The notes beneath the pieces were generated by a model. It did not search any database. It saw only the letters and a list, made by a program, of their open reading frames with translations, and had not been told where the DNA came from. This document shows positions 44,412 through 51,425 of a stretch of DNA of 64,000 nucleotides, in pieces (within the stretch, counting starts at the first letter, position 1; each line of letters opens with the position of its first letter). The translations under genes and the position numbers were made by a program. Origin of the DNA: Labrenzia sp. VG12 (GTDB lineage: Bacteria; Pseudomonadota; Alphaproteobacteria; Rhizobiales; Stappiaceae); NCBI RefSeq assembly GCF_002237595.1, contig NZ_CP022529.1, positions 4,618,001 through 4,682,000 on the forward strand, read 5' to 3'.

Positions 44412-47159
44412 ATGAGCGATACGAAGAATCCAGGCGACAAGACAATCAGCGTTGAGCGTGGCAAGACGCTTGGCCTCAAGCGGGGCGGTGGCGATCAGGG
44501 AACTGTTCGGCAGTCGTTTTCGCATGGCCGGTCAAAGGCCGTCGTCGTGGAAAAGAAAAAGCGCCGTGTCGTGATCCCGGGACAGGAGCCGAAACCGGAA
44601 GCTCCCGCACCGACGACCCAGCGTCTGGAACGGCCGGCTGAAGCTCCGCGCAAACCGCACCAGCCTGATCCGCAGGCCGCAAAGCAGGCACGCCGCTCCG
44701 CGTCCGGCCAGCGCCAGAAGGGCAATGGCAACGTGCTTCGCACCCTGACCAAGGAAGAAGCGGCTGCCCGCGCAGCAGCTCTCCAGATGGCCAAGGTCCG
44801 CGACGAGGAAGACCGCGTTCGCCGGGCGGAAGAAGAAAAGCGCCGTGCCGCTGAAGCTGCGCAGCGTCAGGCCGAAGAAGAAGCCCGCGCCAAGGTGGAA
44901 GCCGAAGAGCGTGCCAAGCGCGAGGCTGAAGAAGCCAAGGCAGCCGCCGAAGCCGCGAAAGCGGCCCCGGCTGCAGAGGAAGCCAAGGCTCCGGCCGAAG
45001 CCGCTCCCGCTGCCAAGGCGGCTGCGCCTCAACGCCAGGAGACGAGAAAACCGGCCATTCGCAAGCCTGCGCATGCCGATGGCGGACGCCCGCCGAGCCT
45101 CGACAACATGGGCAAGCGCAAGGAAGCTCCTGCTCCGGCCCGTCCGAAGCCGGAAACCCGCGAGGGTGCCACGTCCGCGGACGATCGCAACAAGGGCGGC
45201 CTGCGTGCCGTCAAGCGGCCGAAACAGGCTCCGGCCCCGACCACGCGTCCGCGTGGCGGCGACGACCGGCGCCGGTCCAAGCTGACGATTTCTGCTGCCA
45301 CCGGTGGTGATGACGGCCAGCGGGCACGCTCGCTTGCCTCCATGCGCCGCCGCCAGGAAAAGGCCAAGCGCGGTCAGCAGCAGGTGGTTCGCGAGAAAAT
45401 TTCCCGTGAAGTCACGCTGCCGGAAGCGATCACCATTCAGGAACTCGCCAACCGCATGGCCGAGCGCGCTGTTGATGTGATCAAACTGCTGATGAAGCAG
45501 GGCCAGATGCTCAAGATCAACGACGTCATCGACGCCGACACGGCCGAGCTGATCGCCGAAGAGATGGGCCACACGGTCAAGCGTGTTTCCGAAGCCGACG
45601 TTGAAGAAGGCCTGTTCACCACCGAGGATGACGAGGGCACCCTGAAGCCGCGGCCGCCGGTCGTGACCATCATGGGCCACGTCGACCACGGCAAGACCTC
45701 GCTGCTCGACTCGATCCGCAAGTCCAAGGTTGTCACCGGCGAAGCCGGCGGCATCACGCAGCATATCGGCGCCTATCAGGTCGATCAGGATGGTCAGAAG
45801 ATCACCTTCATCGATACGCCGGGTCACGCAGCCTTCTCGCAGATGCGTGCCCGCGGTGCCAAGTCGACGGATATCGTGATACTCGTGGTTGCTGCCGACG
45901 ATGGCGTCATGCCGCAGACCAAGGAAGCGATCGCCCACGCCAAGGCGGCCGATGCGCCGATCATCGTGGCGATCAACAAGATCGACAAGCCGGGCGCAGA
46001 TCCGAACCGGGTCCGCACCGAACTCCTGAGTGAGGAACTCGTCGTCGAATCCATGGGCGGCGACATCATCGATGTCGAGGTTTCGGCCCTGAACGGCACC
46101 AACCTGGACAAGCTGCTGGAGATGATCCTGCTGCAGTCCGAGGTTCTTGAGCTTCAGGCCAATCCGGACCGCACTGCGGAAGGTGTTGTCATCGAGGCCC
46201 AGCTCGACCGTGGCCGGGGTCCGGTTGCGACCGTGCTGGTGCAGAAGGGCACGCTGAAGCCGGGTGACATCCTGGTGGCCGGTTCCGAATGGGGCCGTGT
46301 CCGCGCCATGCTCGACGAGAACGGCGAACAGGTGAAGGAAGCCGGTCCGTCCAAGCCGGTCGAGGTTCTGGGCTTCCAGGGCACTCCGGCGGCAGGCGAC
46401 CTGGTTGCGGTCGTGGAAAACGAAGCCCGCGCCCGTGAAATCACCGACTACCGCCAGCGTCAGATCCGCGAAAAGGCCTCCGTGGTTGCCTCTGCAGCAC
46501 GCGGATCGCTCGAGCAGATGATGATGAGCGCGCAGAACACGGGCCGGAAGGAATTCCCGCTGGTTCTGAAAGCGGACGTGCAGGGCTCGGCGGAAGCCAT
46601 CGCCCACGCGCTCAACGAACTCGGCAACGAGGAAGTTGGCGCACGCATCCTGCTGTCGGGTGTCGGTGGCATCACCGAGAGCGACATCACCCTGGCATCG
46701 GCCTCCAATGCGCCGATCCTCGGCTTCAACGTGCGTGCCAACAAGCAGGCGCGTGAAGCAGCCAGCCGCGATGGTATCGAGATCCGTTACTACAACGTGA
46801 TCTACGACCTCGTGGACGACATCAAGTCGGCCATGTCCGGCCTGCTGTCGCCGGAGCGGCGCGAGACCTTCCTCGGCAATGCGGAGATCAAGGAAATCTT
46901 CCACATCTCCAAGGTCGGCAAGGTTGCAGGCTGTCTGGTCACCGAAGGTGTTGTCGAACGCGGTGCCAATGTGCGCCTCATTCGCGACGACGTGGTCATC
47001 CACGAGGGCGAACTGGGCACGCTCAAGCGCTTCAAGGACGAGGTCAAGTCCGTCGAATCCGGTCAGGAATGCGGCATGAACTTCGTCAAGTACCAGGACA
47101 TGCGTCCGGGCGACATCATCGAGTGTTTCCGCGTCGAGCAGATTGCAAGAACGCTCTGA
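44412..47159 (+). CDS. infB: Translation initiation factor IF-2
   Basis: GTPase that places initiator tRNA on the 30S subunit. It has 915 residues. The N-terminal 330 residues are low-complexity, rich in Ala, Lys, Glu and Arg, with repeats such as EEEARAKVEAEERAKREAEE. The conserved part starts near 335; G1 is GHVDHGKTSLLDSI near 421, then DTPGHAAFSQMRARG and NKIDKPGADPNRV. Domains II to IV follow, ending IECFRVEQIARTL. A long shadow ORF on the other strand is produced by the codon bias. It ends before a paired hairpin and terminator. Confidence 0.98.
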   Translation: MSDTKNPGDKTISVERGKTLGLKRGGGDQGTVRQSFSHGRSKAVVVEKKKRRVVIPGQEPKPEAPAPTTQRLERPAEAPRKPHQPDPQAAKQARRSASGQRQKGNGNVLRTLTKEEAAARAAALQMAKVRDEEDRVRRAEEEKRRAAEAAQRQAEEEARAKVEAEERAKREAEEAKAAAEAAKAAPAAEEAKAPAEAAPAAKAAAPQRQETRKPAIRKPAHADGGRPPSLDNMGKRKEAPAPARPKPETREGATSADDRNKGGLRAVKRPKQAPAPTTRPRGGDDRRRSKLTISAATGGDDGQRARSLASMRRRQEKAKRGQQQVVREKISREVTLPEAITIQELANRMAERAVDVIKLLMKQGQMLKINDVIDADTAELIAEEMGHTVKRVSEADVEEGLFTTEDDEGTLKPRPPVVTIMGHVDHGKTSLLDSIRKSKVVTGEAGGITQHIGAYQVDQDGQKITFIDTPGHAAFSQMRARGAKSTDIVILVVAADDGVMPQTKEAIAHAKAADAPIIVAINKIDKPGADPNRVRTELLSEELVVESMGGDIIDVEVSALNGTNLDKLLEMILLQSEVLELQANPDRTAEGVVIEAQLDRGRGPVATVLVQKGTLKPGDILVAGSEWGRVRAMLDENGEQVKEAGPSKPVEVLGFQGTPAAGDLVAVVENEARAREITDYRQRQIREKASVVASAARGSLEQMMMSAQNTGRKEFPLVLKADVQGSAEAIAHALNELGNEEVGARILLSGVGGITESDITLASASNAPILGFNVRANKQAREAASRDGIEIRYYNVIYDLVDDIKSAMSGLLSPERRETFLGNAEIKEIFHISKVGKVAGCLVTEGVVERGANVRLIRDDVVIHEGELGTLKRFKDEVKSVESGQECGMNFVKYQDMRPGDIIECFRVEQIARTL

Positions 47160-47183
47160 CAACTCGGCCTGCTTACGTCATTT

Positions 47184-47218
47184 CGAACCTGCATGCGGCA
47201 CCGCCGCATGCAGGTTCG
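47184..47218. repeat. Perfect 15-bp hairpin after infB
   Basis: CGAACCTGCATGCGG (47184-47198) pairs exactly with CCGCATGCAGGTTCG (47204-47218) across CACCG. It starts 25 bp after infB and is followed 13 bp later by a second hairpin with a T-tract. The first has no T-tract, so it may stabilise the mRNA end or be a repeat unit. Confidence 0.55.
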
Positions 47219-47230
47219 GAAACCAGATAT

Positions 47231-47257
47231 GAGGGCGCGCGAAAGCGCGCTCTTTTT
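47231..47257 (+). terminator. Terminator after infB
   Basis: Stem AGGGCGCGC (47232-47240) with GCGCGCTCT (47245-47253, one G-T pair), GAAA loop, then TTTTC. It lies about 75 bp after the infB stop and would separate rbfA from the nusA-infB transcript at least in part. Confidence 0.75.
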
Positions 47258-47361
47258 CTAATTGGACGCGCTGTTCGCGCGGCATGATACGCTGGGGTCC
47301 GGATCTGTCTGCAGCCTGCGCTGCACTTGTCCGGAATGACGGCGGTCAAAGGACAACAACA

Positions 47362-47769
47362 ATGGCAAAACATCACGGACAGGACAGCCGTGGTCCGTCG
47401 CAGCGCCAGCTCAAGGTTGGCGAAACGGTGCGCAAGGAGCTGTCCGACATTCTGACACGCGGCCGGTTTTCCGATCCGGATCTGGATGGGGTCATCATCA
47501 CCATCCCCGAAGTGCGCATGACGCCGGATCTGCGTCTTGCCACCTGTCTGGTGATGCCGCTCGGCGGCAAGGACGCGGAGAAGGTGGAAAAGGCACTCAA
47601 CCGCAGCGCCAAGTATCTGCGTGGCCAGGTGTCCCGGCGCCTGACCATGAAATACATGCCCGACCTGCGTTTCGTGCTCGACACCCGTTTCGACGACGAC
47701 GACCGCATCGGCACCCTGCTGCATTCTCCGGAAGTCGCCCGCGACCTGGACGCGGACGAAGAAGACTAG
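47362..47769 (+). CDS. rbfA: Ribosome-binding factor A
   Basis: Small KH-fold protein needed for 30S maturation at the 5' end of 16S rRNA. It has 135 residues from the ATG at 47362 (AAGGA nine bases upstream). Motifs include SQRQLKVGETVRKELSDILT, VIITIPEVRMTPDLRLATCL and MPDLRFVLDTRFDDDDRIGT, which are typical. The ORF extension to 47284 crosses the terminator region and is not supported. truB follows after the REP-like element. Confidence 0.95.
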   Translation: MAKHHGQDSRGPSQRQLKVGETVRKELSDILTRGRFSDPDLDGVIITIPEVRMTPDLRLATCLVMPLGGKDAEKVEKALNRSAKYLRGQVSRRLTMKYMPDLRFVLDTRFDDDDRIGTLLHSPEVARDLDADEED

Positions 47770-47804
47770 GGGCCGCGAGGCAACTCGGGCCTCGCCCTAT
47801 TGAT

Positions 47805-47924
47805 TGTCATCCCCGCGAAGGCGGGGATCCAGTAAACACAGACGCTGGCTTGTGTCACCGGATGAACCGCAAGTGCTGGGGCTACTGGGTCCCGGTCTCT
47901 CGCTGTGCTCGAACCGGGATGACA
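47805..47924. repeat. REP-like 120-bp inverted element between rbfA and truB
   Basis: Begins TGTCATCCC (47805-47813) and ends with the exact inverse GGGATGACA (47916-47924). Inside are GATCCAGTA on the left and TACTGGGTC on the right, a hairpin CCCCGC-GAAG-GCGGGG (47811-47826), and a second with ACACA/TGTGT arms. This GTCATCC...GGATGAC layout is a well-known repeat type in proteobacterial intergenic DNA. It fills almost the whole gap. Confidence 0.65.
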
Positions 47925-47965
47925 AGCTGAAGGGTCTGAATGCCAGTCAACAATAAAGCGAACCC

Positions 47966-48910
47966 ATGGCACGGCAGAAACAGGTCAAACGCAAGAAAAA
48001 CGCCATCAATGGCTGGCTGGTGCTGGACAAGCCCTACGGCATCACCTCCAACGAGGCCCTCGGCAAGATCAAGCGGATCTTTTCGCCGCAAAAGGTCGGG
48101 CATGCCGGTACGCTTGATCCGCGCGCCTCGGGGCTGCTGCCGGTGGCTTTTGGCGAGGCGACCAAGACCGTTCCTTTTGTCATGGATGGCCGCAAGGTCT
48201 ACCGCTTCGAGGTGACCTGGGGCACGGAAACCAACACCGACGACACGGAAGGTGAGGTTATCGCGACCTCGGATGTGCGTCCGGATGCCCCGTCCATTTC
48301 CGATGTGCTTGGCGAGTTTGTCGGCACGATCATGCAGGTGCCGCCGAAATTCTCCGCCATCAAGATTGCCGGGGAACGGGCCTATGATCTTGCCCGTGAC
48401 GGCGAAGAGGTCGAGCTGGAAGCCCGGCCCATCGACGTGCACCGGCTGGACCTGGTGGAGTGTCCGGATGAAAACCGCGCTGTTTTTGAAGCCGAATGCG
48501 GCAAGGGAACCTATGTGCGGGCCCTTGCCCGTGACCTTGGTCGCCGTCTCGGCACCTGTGGTCATGTCACGGAACTGCGCCGTCTGCTGGTCGGCCCGTT
48601 TGGCGAGGAAGACCTGGTCGAATTCGAGGACCTGGTGGACGCAGCTGAGGAGCAGGAAGAGGGAGCAGGCGTCGAGGCGCTGGTCTCCGAGTTCATTCTT
48701 CCCGTGCGCGATGCCATGGATGCCTTGGTCGAAGTGCCGGTCTCGCTCGACGATGCCGCCAAGATCCGCAAGGGCATGGCTGTCCTGCTGCGCGGGCGCG
48801 ATGCGCCGCTCAACACCGATGTGGCCTTCGCCAGTCACGCCGATGTGCCCGTCGCCATCGGCTCGGTAGAGAAGGGCAGGTTCCAGCCGAGCCGGGTGTT
48901 TCACCTCTGA
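47966..48910 (+). CDS. truB: tRNA pseudouridine-55 synthase TruB
   Basis: Makes pseudouridine 55 in the T-loop of tRNAs. It has 314 residues. The catalytic aspartate is in VGHAGTLDPRASGLLPVAFG near residue 50. Other markers are GWLVLDKPYGITSNEAL near the start and KGTYVRALARDLGRRLGTCG near 176. The end is longer than the E. coli enzyme (extra C-terminal part with PVAIGSVEKGRFQPSRVFHL). The ATG at 47966 overlaps the end of the REP-like gap region closely. The C-terminal 10 bases overlap the convergent PAP2 gene. Confidence 0.96.
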   Translation: MARQKQVKRKKNAINGWLVLDKPYGITSNEALGKIKRIFSPQKVGHAGTLDPRASGLLPVAFGEATKTVPFVMDGRKVYRFEVTWGTETNTDDTEGEVIATSDVRPDAPSISDVLGEFVGTIMQVPPKFSAIKIAGERAYDLARDGEEVELEARPIDVHRLDLVECPDENRAVFEAECGKGTYVRALARDLGRRLGTCGHVTELRRLLVGPFGEEDLVEFEDLVDAAEEQEEGAGVEALVSEFILPVRDAMDALVEVPVSLDDAAKIRKGMAVLLRGRDAPLNTDVAFASHADVPVAIGSVEKGRFQPSRVFHL

Positions 48911-49584
48911 TGTGACGCCGGTGGCAGCGAACGGAAACCGCGCAGGACCTGGAAGGCGATGGCACTACCCAGCAGAGCACCCGCCAGCATGTCTGAAAGC
49001 CAGTGAACGTCACCGCTGATGCCGAAAACGGTGGCAAGGGCTATCCAGCCAATCCAGACCCAGCACAATCGGGCAATCCAGATGTTGGGTGTGAGTTTGG
49101 CGAGGACGATTGCCACAGCGGTGTTTGTCGCCATGTGACCCGATGGCCAACCTTCGATCAGGCTGAGAACACCGTTTCTGAGAAAGCCGAACTCGAACTG
49201 CAGTGACCTGGCAAGGACGGAATGCGGGATCAGGGCTTCCGGGTGCAGCCGAGACGTAAACCCTTTCAGGAGTGAGACGGCAATCAGCGAAGCCAGGAAG
49301 GCTGCGAGAGTGGCCTTGGCCAGTCGCATTTCAGTGCTCACGGCACAGGCGGCAGGCACAAGAAACGGAACCGCCAGACCGGCCAGCATGGCAGGTGCCG
49401 ACCAAAACAGCGAAAAAGTCGGGTCCTGCAGCCGGGCGACCTCGTTGGCGGTTGCATCCCAGCCTGCCCGGGACAATGCAAGGGTGATCAGGGCCCCGGA
49501 CGCTATGGCCAGCAAGACGGGAAAACTCAGCAATCCCGCGCGAACAAGCTGCCAGAGCGTGGGCGGGGAGGAAAGAGCCTGCAT
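48901..49584 (-). CDS. PAP2-family membrane phosphatase
   Basis: A 227-residue membrane phosphatase of the PAP2 type, acting on a lipid phosphate or diphosphate. The three-part acid-phosphatase motif is visible: SLLKGFTSRLHPEALIP for K-x6-RP (here RLHP in place of RP), GWPSGHMATNTAVAI for PSGH near 150, and GISGDVHWLSDMLAGALLG for SR-x5-H-x3-D (SGDVHWLSD). The replaced R in the first motif weakens the call slightly. About five hydrophobic segments. Start ATG 49584 is preferred (GGAG six bases upstream) over 49626. It is divergent from an HxlR regulator and convergent with truB by 10 bases. Confidence 0.8.
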   Translation of the reverse strand: MQALSSPPTLWQLVRAGLLSFPVLLAIASGALITLALSRAGWDATANEVARLQDPTFSLFWSAPAMLAGLAVPFLVPAACAVSTEMRLAKATLAAFLASLIAVSLLKGFTSRLHPEALIPHSVLARSLQFEFGFLRNGVLSLIEGWPSGHMATNTAVAIVLAKLTPNIWIARLCWVWIGWIALATVFGISGDVHWLSDMLAGALLGSAIAFQVLRGFRSLPPASHQR

Positions 49585-49668
49585 TGTCATCTCCGCTGAT
49601 TGACGATGACGCCCAAGTATGTCCATGAAAACGGAAAGGGCAACTAGTCACATTCAGTGGAGATAGTC

Positions 49669-50001
49669 ATGAAAATCATACCATTGGCGCCCGATCCGGA
49701 AGCCGGCTGTCCCGTCACCCACTGTCTTTCGAAGATCGGAGGCAAGTGGAAACCGGTGATCTTGTTCTGTATTTGCAATGGGATTAACCGCTTTGGCGCC
49801 CTGCAGCGTGCGGTGCCAAACATCACCAAGCAGATGCTGACCAAGCAACTCCGGGAACTGGAAGCCGATGGACTGATCTCGCGCACCGTTTTTCCTGAAG
49901 TTCCCCCACGTGTGGACTATGCCCTGACGGAGCGTGGGCTGTCCGTGTTGCCGGTGATCGAGGCGATGAAAGCCTGGGGAGAGGCGGACAAAAGAAGATA
50001 A
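49669..50001 (+). CDS. HxlR-family transcriptional regulator
   Basis: A 110-residue winged-helix regulator. The HTH region is NGINRFGALQRAVPNITKQM followed by LTKQLRELEADGLISRTVFP, a standard HxlR pattern, and PPRVDYALTERGLSVLPVIE completes the domain. A cysteine in EAGCPVTHCLSKIGGKWKPV sits at the usual redox-sensing place of this family; a second cysteine in the same stretch is a possible partner. ATG 49669 has GGAG six bases upstream. It is divergent from the PAP2 gene, with 84 bp between starts, so it may regulate it. The signal is unknown; the family often reacts to aldehydes, quinones or oxidants. Confidence 0.88.
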   Translation: MKIIPLAPDPEAGCPVTHCLSKIGGKWKPVILFCICNGINRFGALQRAVPNITKQMLTKQLRELEADGLISRTVFPEVPPRVDYALTERGLSVLPVIEAMKAWGEADKRR

Positions 50002-50104
50002 AAACTGGAGTTGCGAGCTTTCTGTAGACACTGTTGGAGCGGGCGAAAATGGCGTTCTGTTTCGACAGGTCTGATCCGCCAGGAAACTGGCGGAGCCGAT
50101 TTCT

Positions 50105-50554
50105 CTAATCCATGTACTTCTCGAAGAAGCTGCTGAACTCGCGATACTTGCCCAAACCAACGGTTTCGAATTCATCTTTGCCACGTGCCTTTTCAACGCC
50201 AATCAGGCCGAGGGCCTTGTTGATGCCCCCTTCGGTCACGTCGAAACGTCGGACGCCGTTTTCGTAAACAGTGGCAAACTGTTCCCCCACACCGCCAAAA
50301 TAATCTGTCTCGACGAGCGCAAACTTTGTGATGCCCAGTCGCCTGGCGAATTCCTGCGTCGTAGCGCTGTCATGCATCATATCGGAGTAGGATTCGTACG
50401 CTTTACCATGCTTGTTTTCCCAATAGTCGGAATGGGAGTAGTGGAGCGGTATGATGGCAAAACCGGCGTTTATCAGGACTGGTAAGTCCAGTCTTTTGGC
50501 TTGCTCGTTGTCAATCGGCAACGGACAAATGATCGCGTGAATATGGTGCCCCAT
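50105..50554 (-). CDS. Conserved-looking soluble protein of unknown function
   Basis: A 149-residue protein starting MGHHIHAIICPLPIDNEQAK. It has an aromatic/His-rich start (PLHYSHSDYWENKHGKAY), a TDYFGGVGEQFATVYENGVR segment and an acidic end (SSFFEKYMD). No signal peptide, membrane segment or known motif. The ETDYFGGVGEQ stretch looks conserved within a family of proteins I cannot name. It is convergent with the HxlR gene and has no partner in the same direction. Ribosome site is weak. The open frame with normal codon use favours a real gene. Confidence 0.6.
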   Translation of the reverse strand: MGHHIHAIICPLPIDNEQAKRLDLPVLINAGFAIIPLHYSHSDYWENKHGKAYESYSDMMHDSATTQEFARRLGITKFALVETDYFGGVGEQFATVYENGVRRFDVTEGGINKALGLIGVEKARGKDEFETVGLGKYREFSSFFEKYMD

Positions 50555-50835
50555 AAGGAATATCCGCTTTATAGATTGAACCCGGAACCTAACAGCTCTG
50601 TTGCTTTTGACAATGCGTATCGGCTTTGGGGTGACAACTTCAGTGCCAACTCAAAATTCCCTAGCTTTTCCCTGCGTTTTCTGCCATATACCGCCGCCAT
50701 TGGGTACTAAGGCCCAATTCGTCCGGGAAGATCCTTTGCTGACCGACATCTCGGCTCTGGAGACATCCGGATCAGGCCTACGGGCAGTTCAACGCGTCCG
50801 GTCAACGGACCTCCACTCTTTGAAAGGAAAGAGCG

Positions 50836-51105
50836 ATGTCGATTACTGCAGAGCGCAAAGCTGAGCTCATCAAGGAATACGCGACCAAAGAAGGCGACAC
50901 CGGCTCTCCGGAAGTCCAGATCGCGATCCTGACCGAGCGCATCAACAACCTGACCGAACACTTCAAGGGTCACGGCAAGGACAACCACTCCCGCCGCGGT
51001 CTTCTGAAGATGGTTGCGCAGCGCCGGTCCCTTCTGGACTACACGCGCGGCAAGAGCGAAGAGCGTTACAAGACGCTCATCGAACGTCTTGGCATTCGCC
51101 GCTAA
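50836..51105 (+). CDS. rpsO: 30S ribosomal protein S15
   Basis: Primary 16S rRNA-binding protein of the platform. It has 89 residues (MSITAERKAELIKEYATKEG, then TGSPEVQIAILTERINNLTE, and SLLDYTRGKSEERYKTLIE), normal S15. GGAAAGAG lies just before the start at 50836. The 281-bp gap upstream has no supported gene. A strong terminator follows at 51121, and pnp comes after another 270 bp, so the usual rpsO-pnp pair is kept but with a stop in between. Confidence 0.98.
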   Translation: MSITAERKAELIKEYATKEGDTGSPEVQIAILTERINNLTEHFKGHGKDNHSRRGLLKMVAQRRSLLDYTRGKSEERYKTLIERLGIRR

Positions 51106-51120
51106 GATCGCAGACCTTCA

Positions 51121-51152
51121 AAACGCGGTGGGCCTGTCCCGCCGCGTTTTTC
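51121..51152 (+). terminator. Terminator after rpsO
   Basis: AAACGCGGTGGG pairs with CCCGCCGCGTTT (12-bp stem with one G-T pair) followed by TTCTTTG. It starts 16 bp after the rpsO stop and has the form of a strong intrinsic terminator. Confidence 0.85.
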
Positions 51153-51208
51153 TTTGGGAAGACGCGTCGCGAAGCCGATCACACGTTTCGCAGCGTAATT
51201 CCGAACTG

Positions 51209-51236
51209 GAGCGTTTCCATTTGGAAGCAAACGCTC
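51209..51236. repeat. Small palindromic repeat between rpsO and pnp
   Basis: GAGCGTTT (51209-51216) pairs exactly with AAACGCTC (51229-51236), with an inner TCC/GGA pairing around ATTT. It has the look of the short GAGCG...CGCTC palindromes found between genes in Hyphomicrobiales. The rest of the 320-base gap before pnp holds no other feature I can support. Confidence 0.4.
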
Positions 51237-51425
51237 TATAGAAGCCTCGTGACATGTCATGGGGCAGGATTGCCAGCTTCTTTCAATCGCTTTTGGAAAG
51301 CAGCTTGTTGTCTTGCCCGTGACCTGTCCGCCGGTAACCGGCCCATCCGGGGCCGACCGGGAATGTGCCCGATCACCAAGCCGTACCGAAAGCGGCCAGT
51401 CCGGGCAAAGCTGTAAGGACAGATG

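Noticed and set aside
44532..47162. 876-codon open frame opposite infB
   Set aside because: Same cause; infB itself has all IF-2 motifs in the plus-strand frame.
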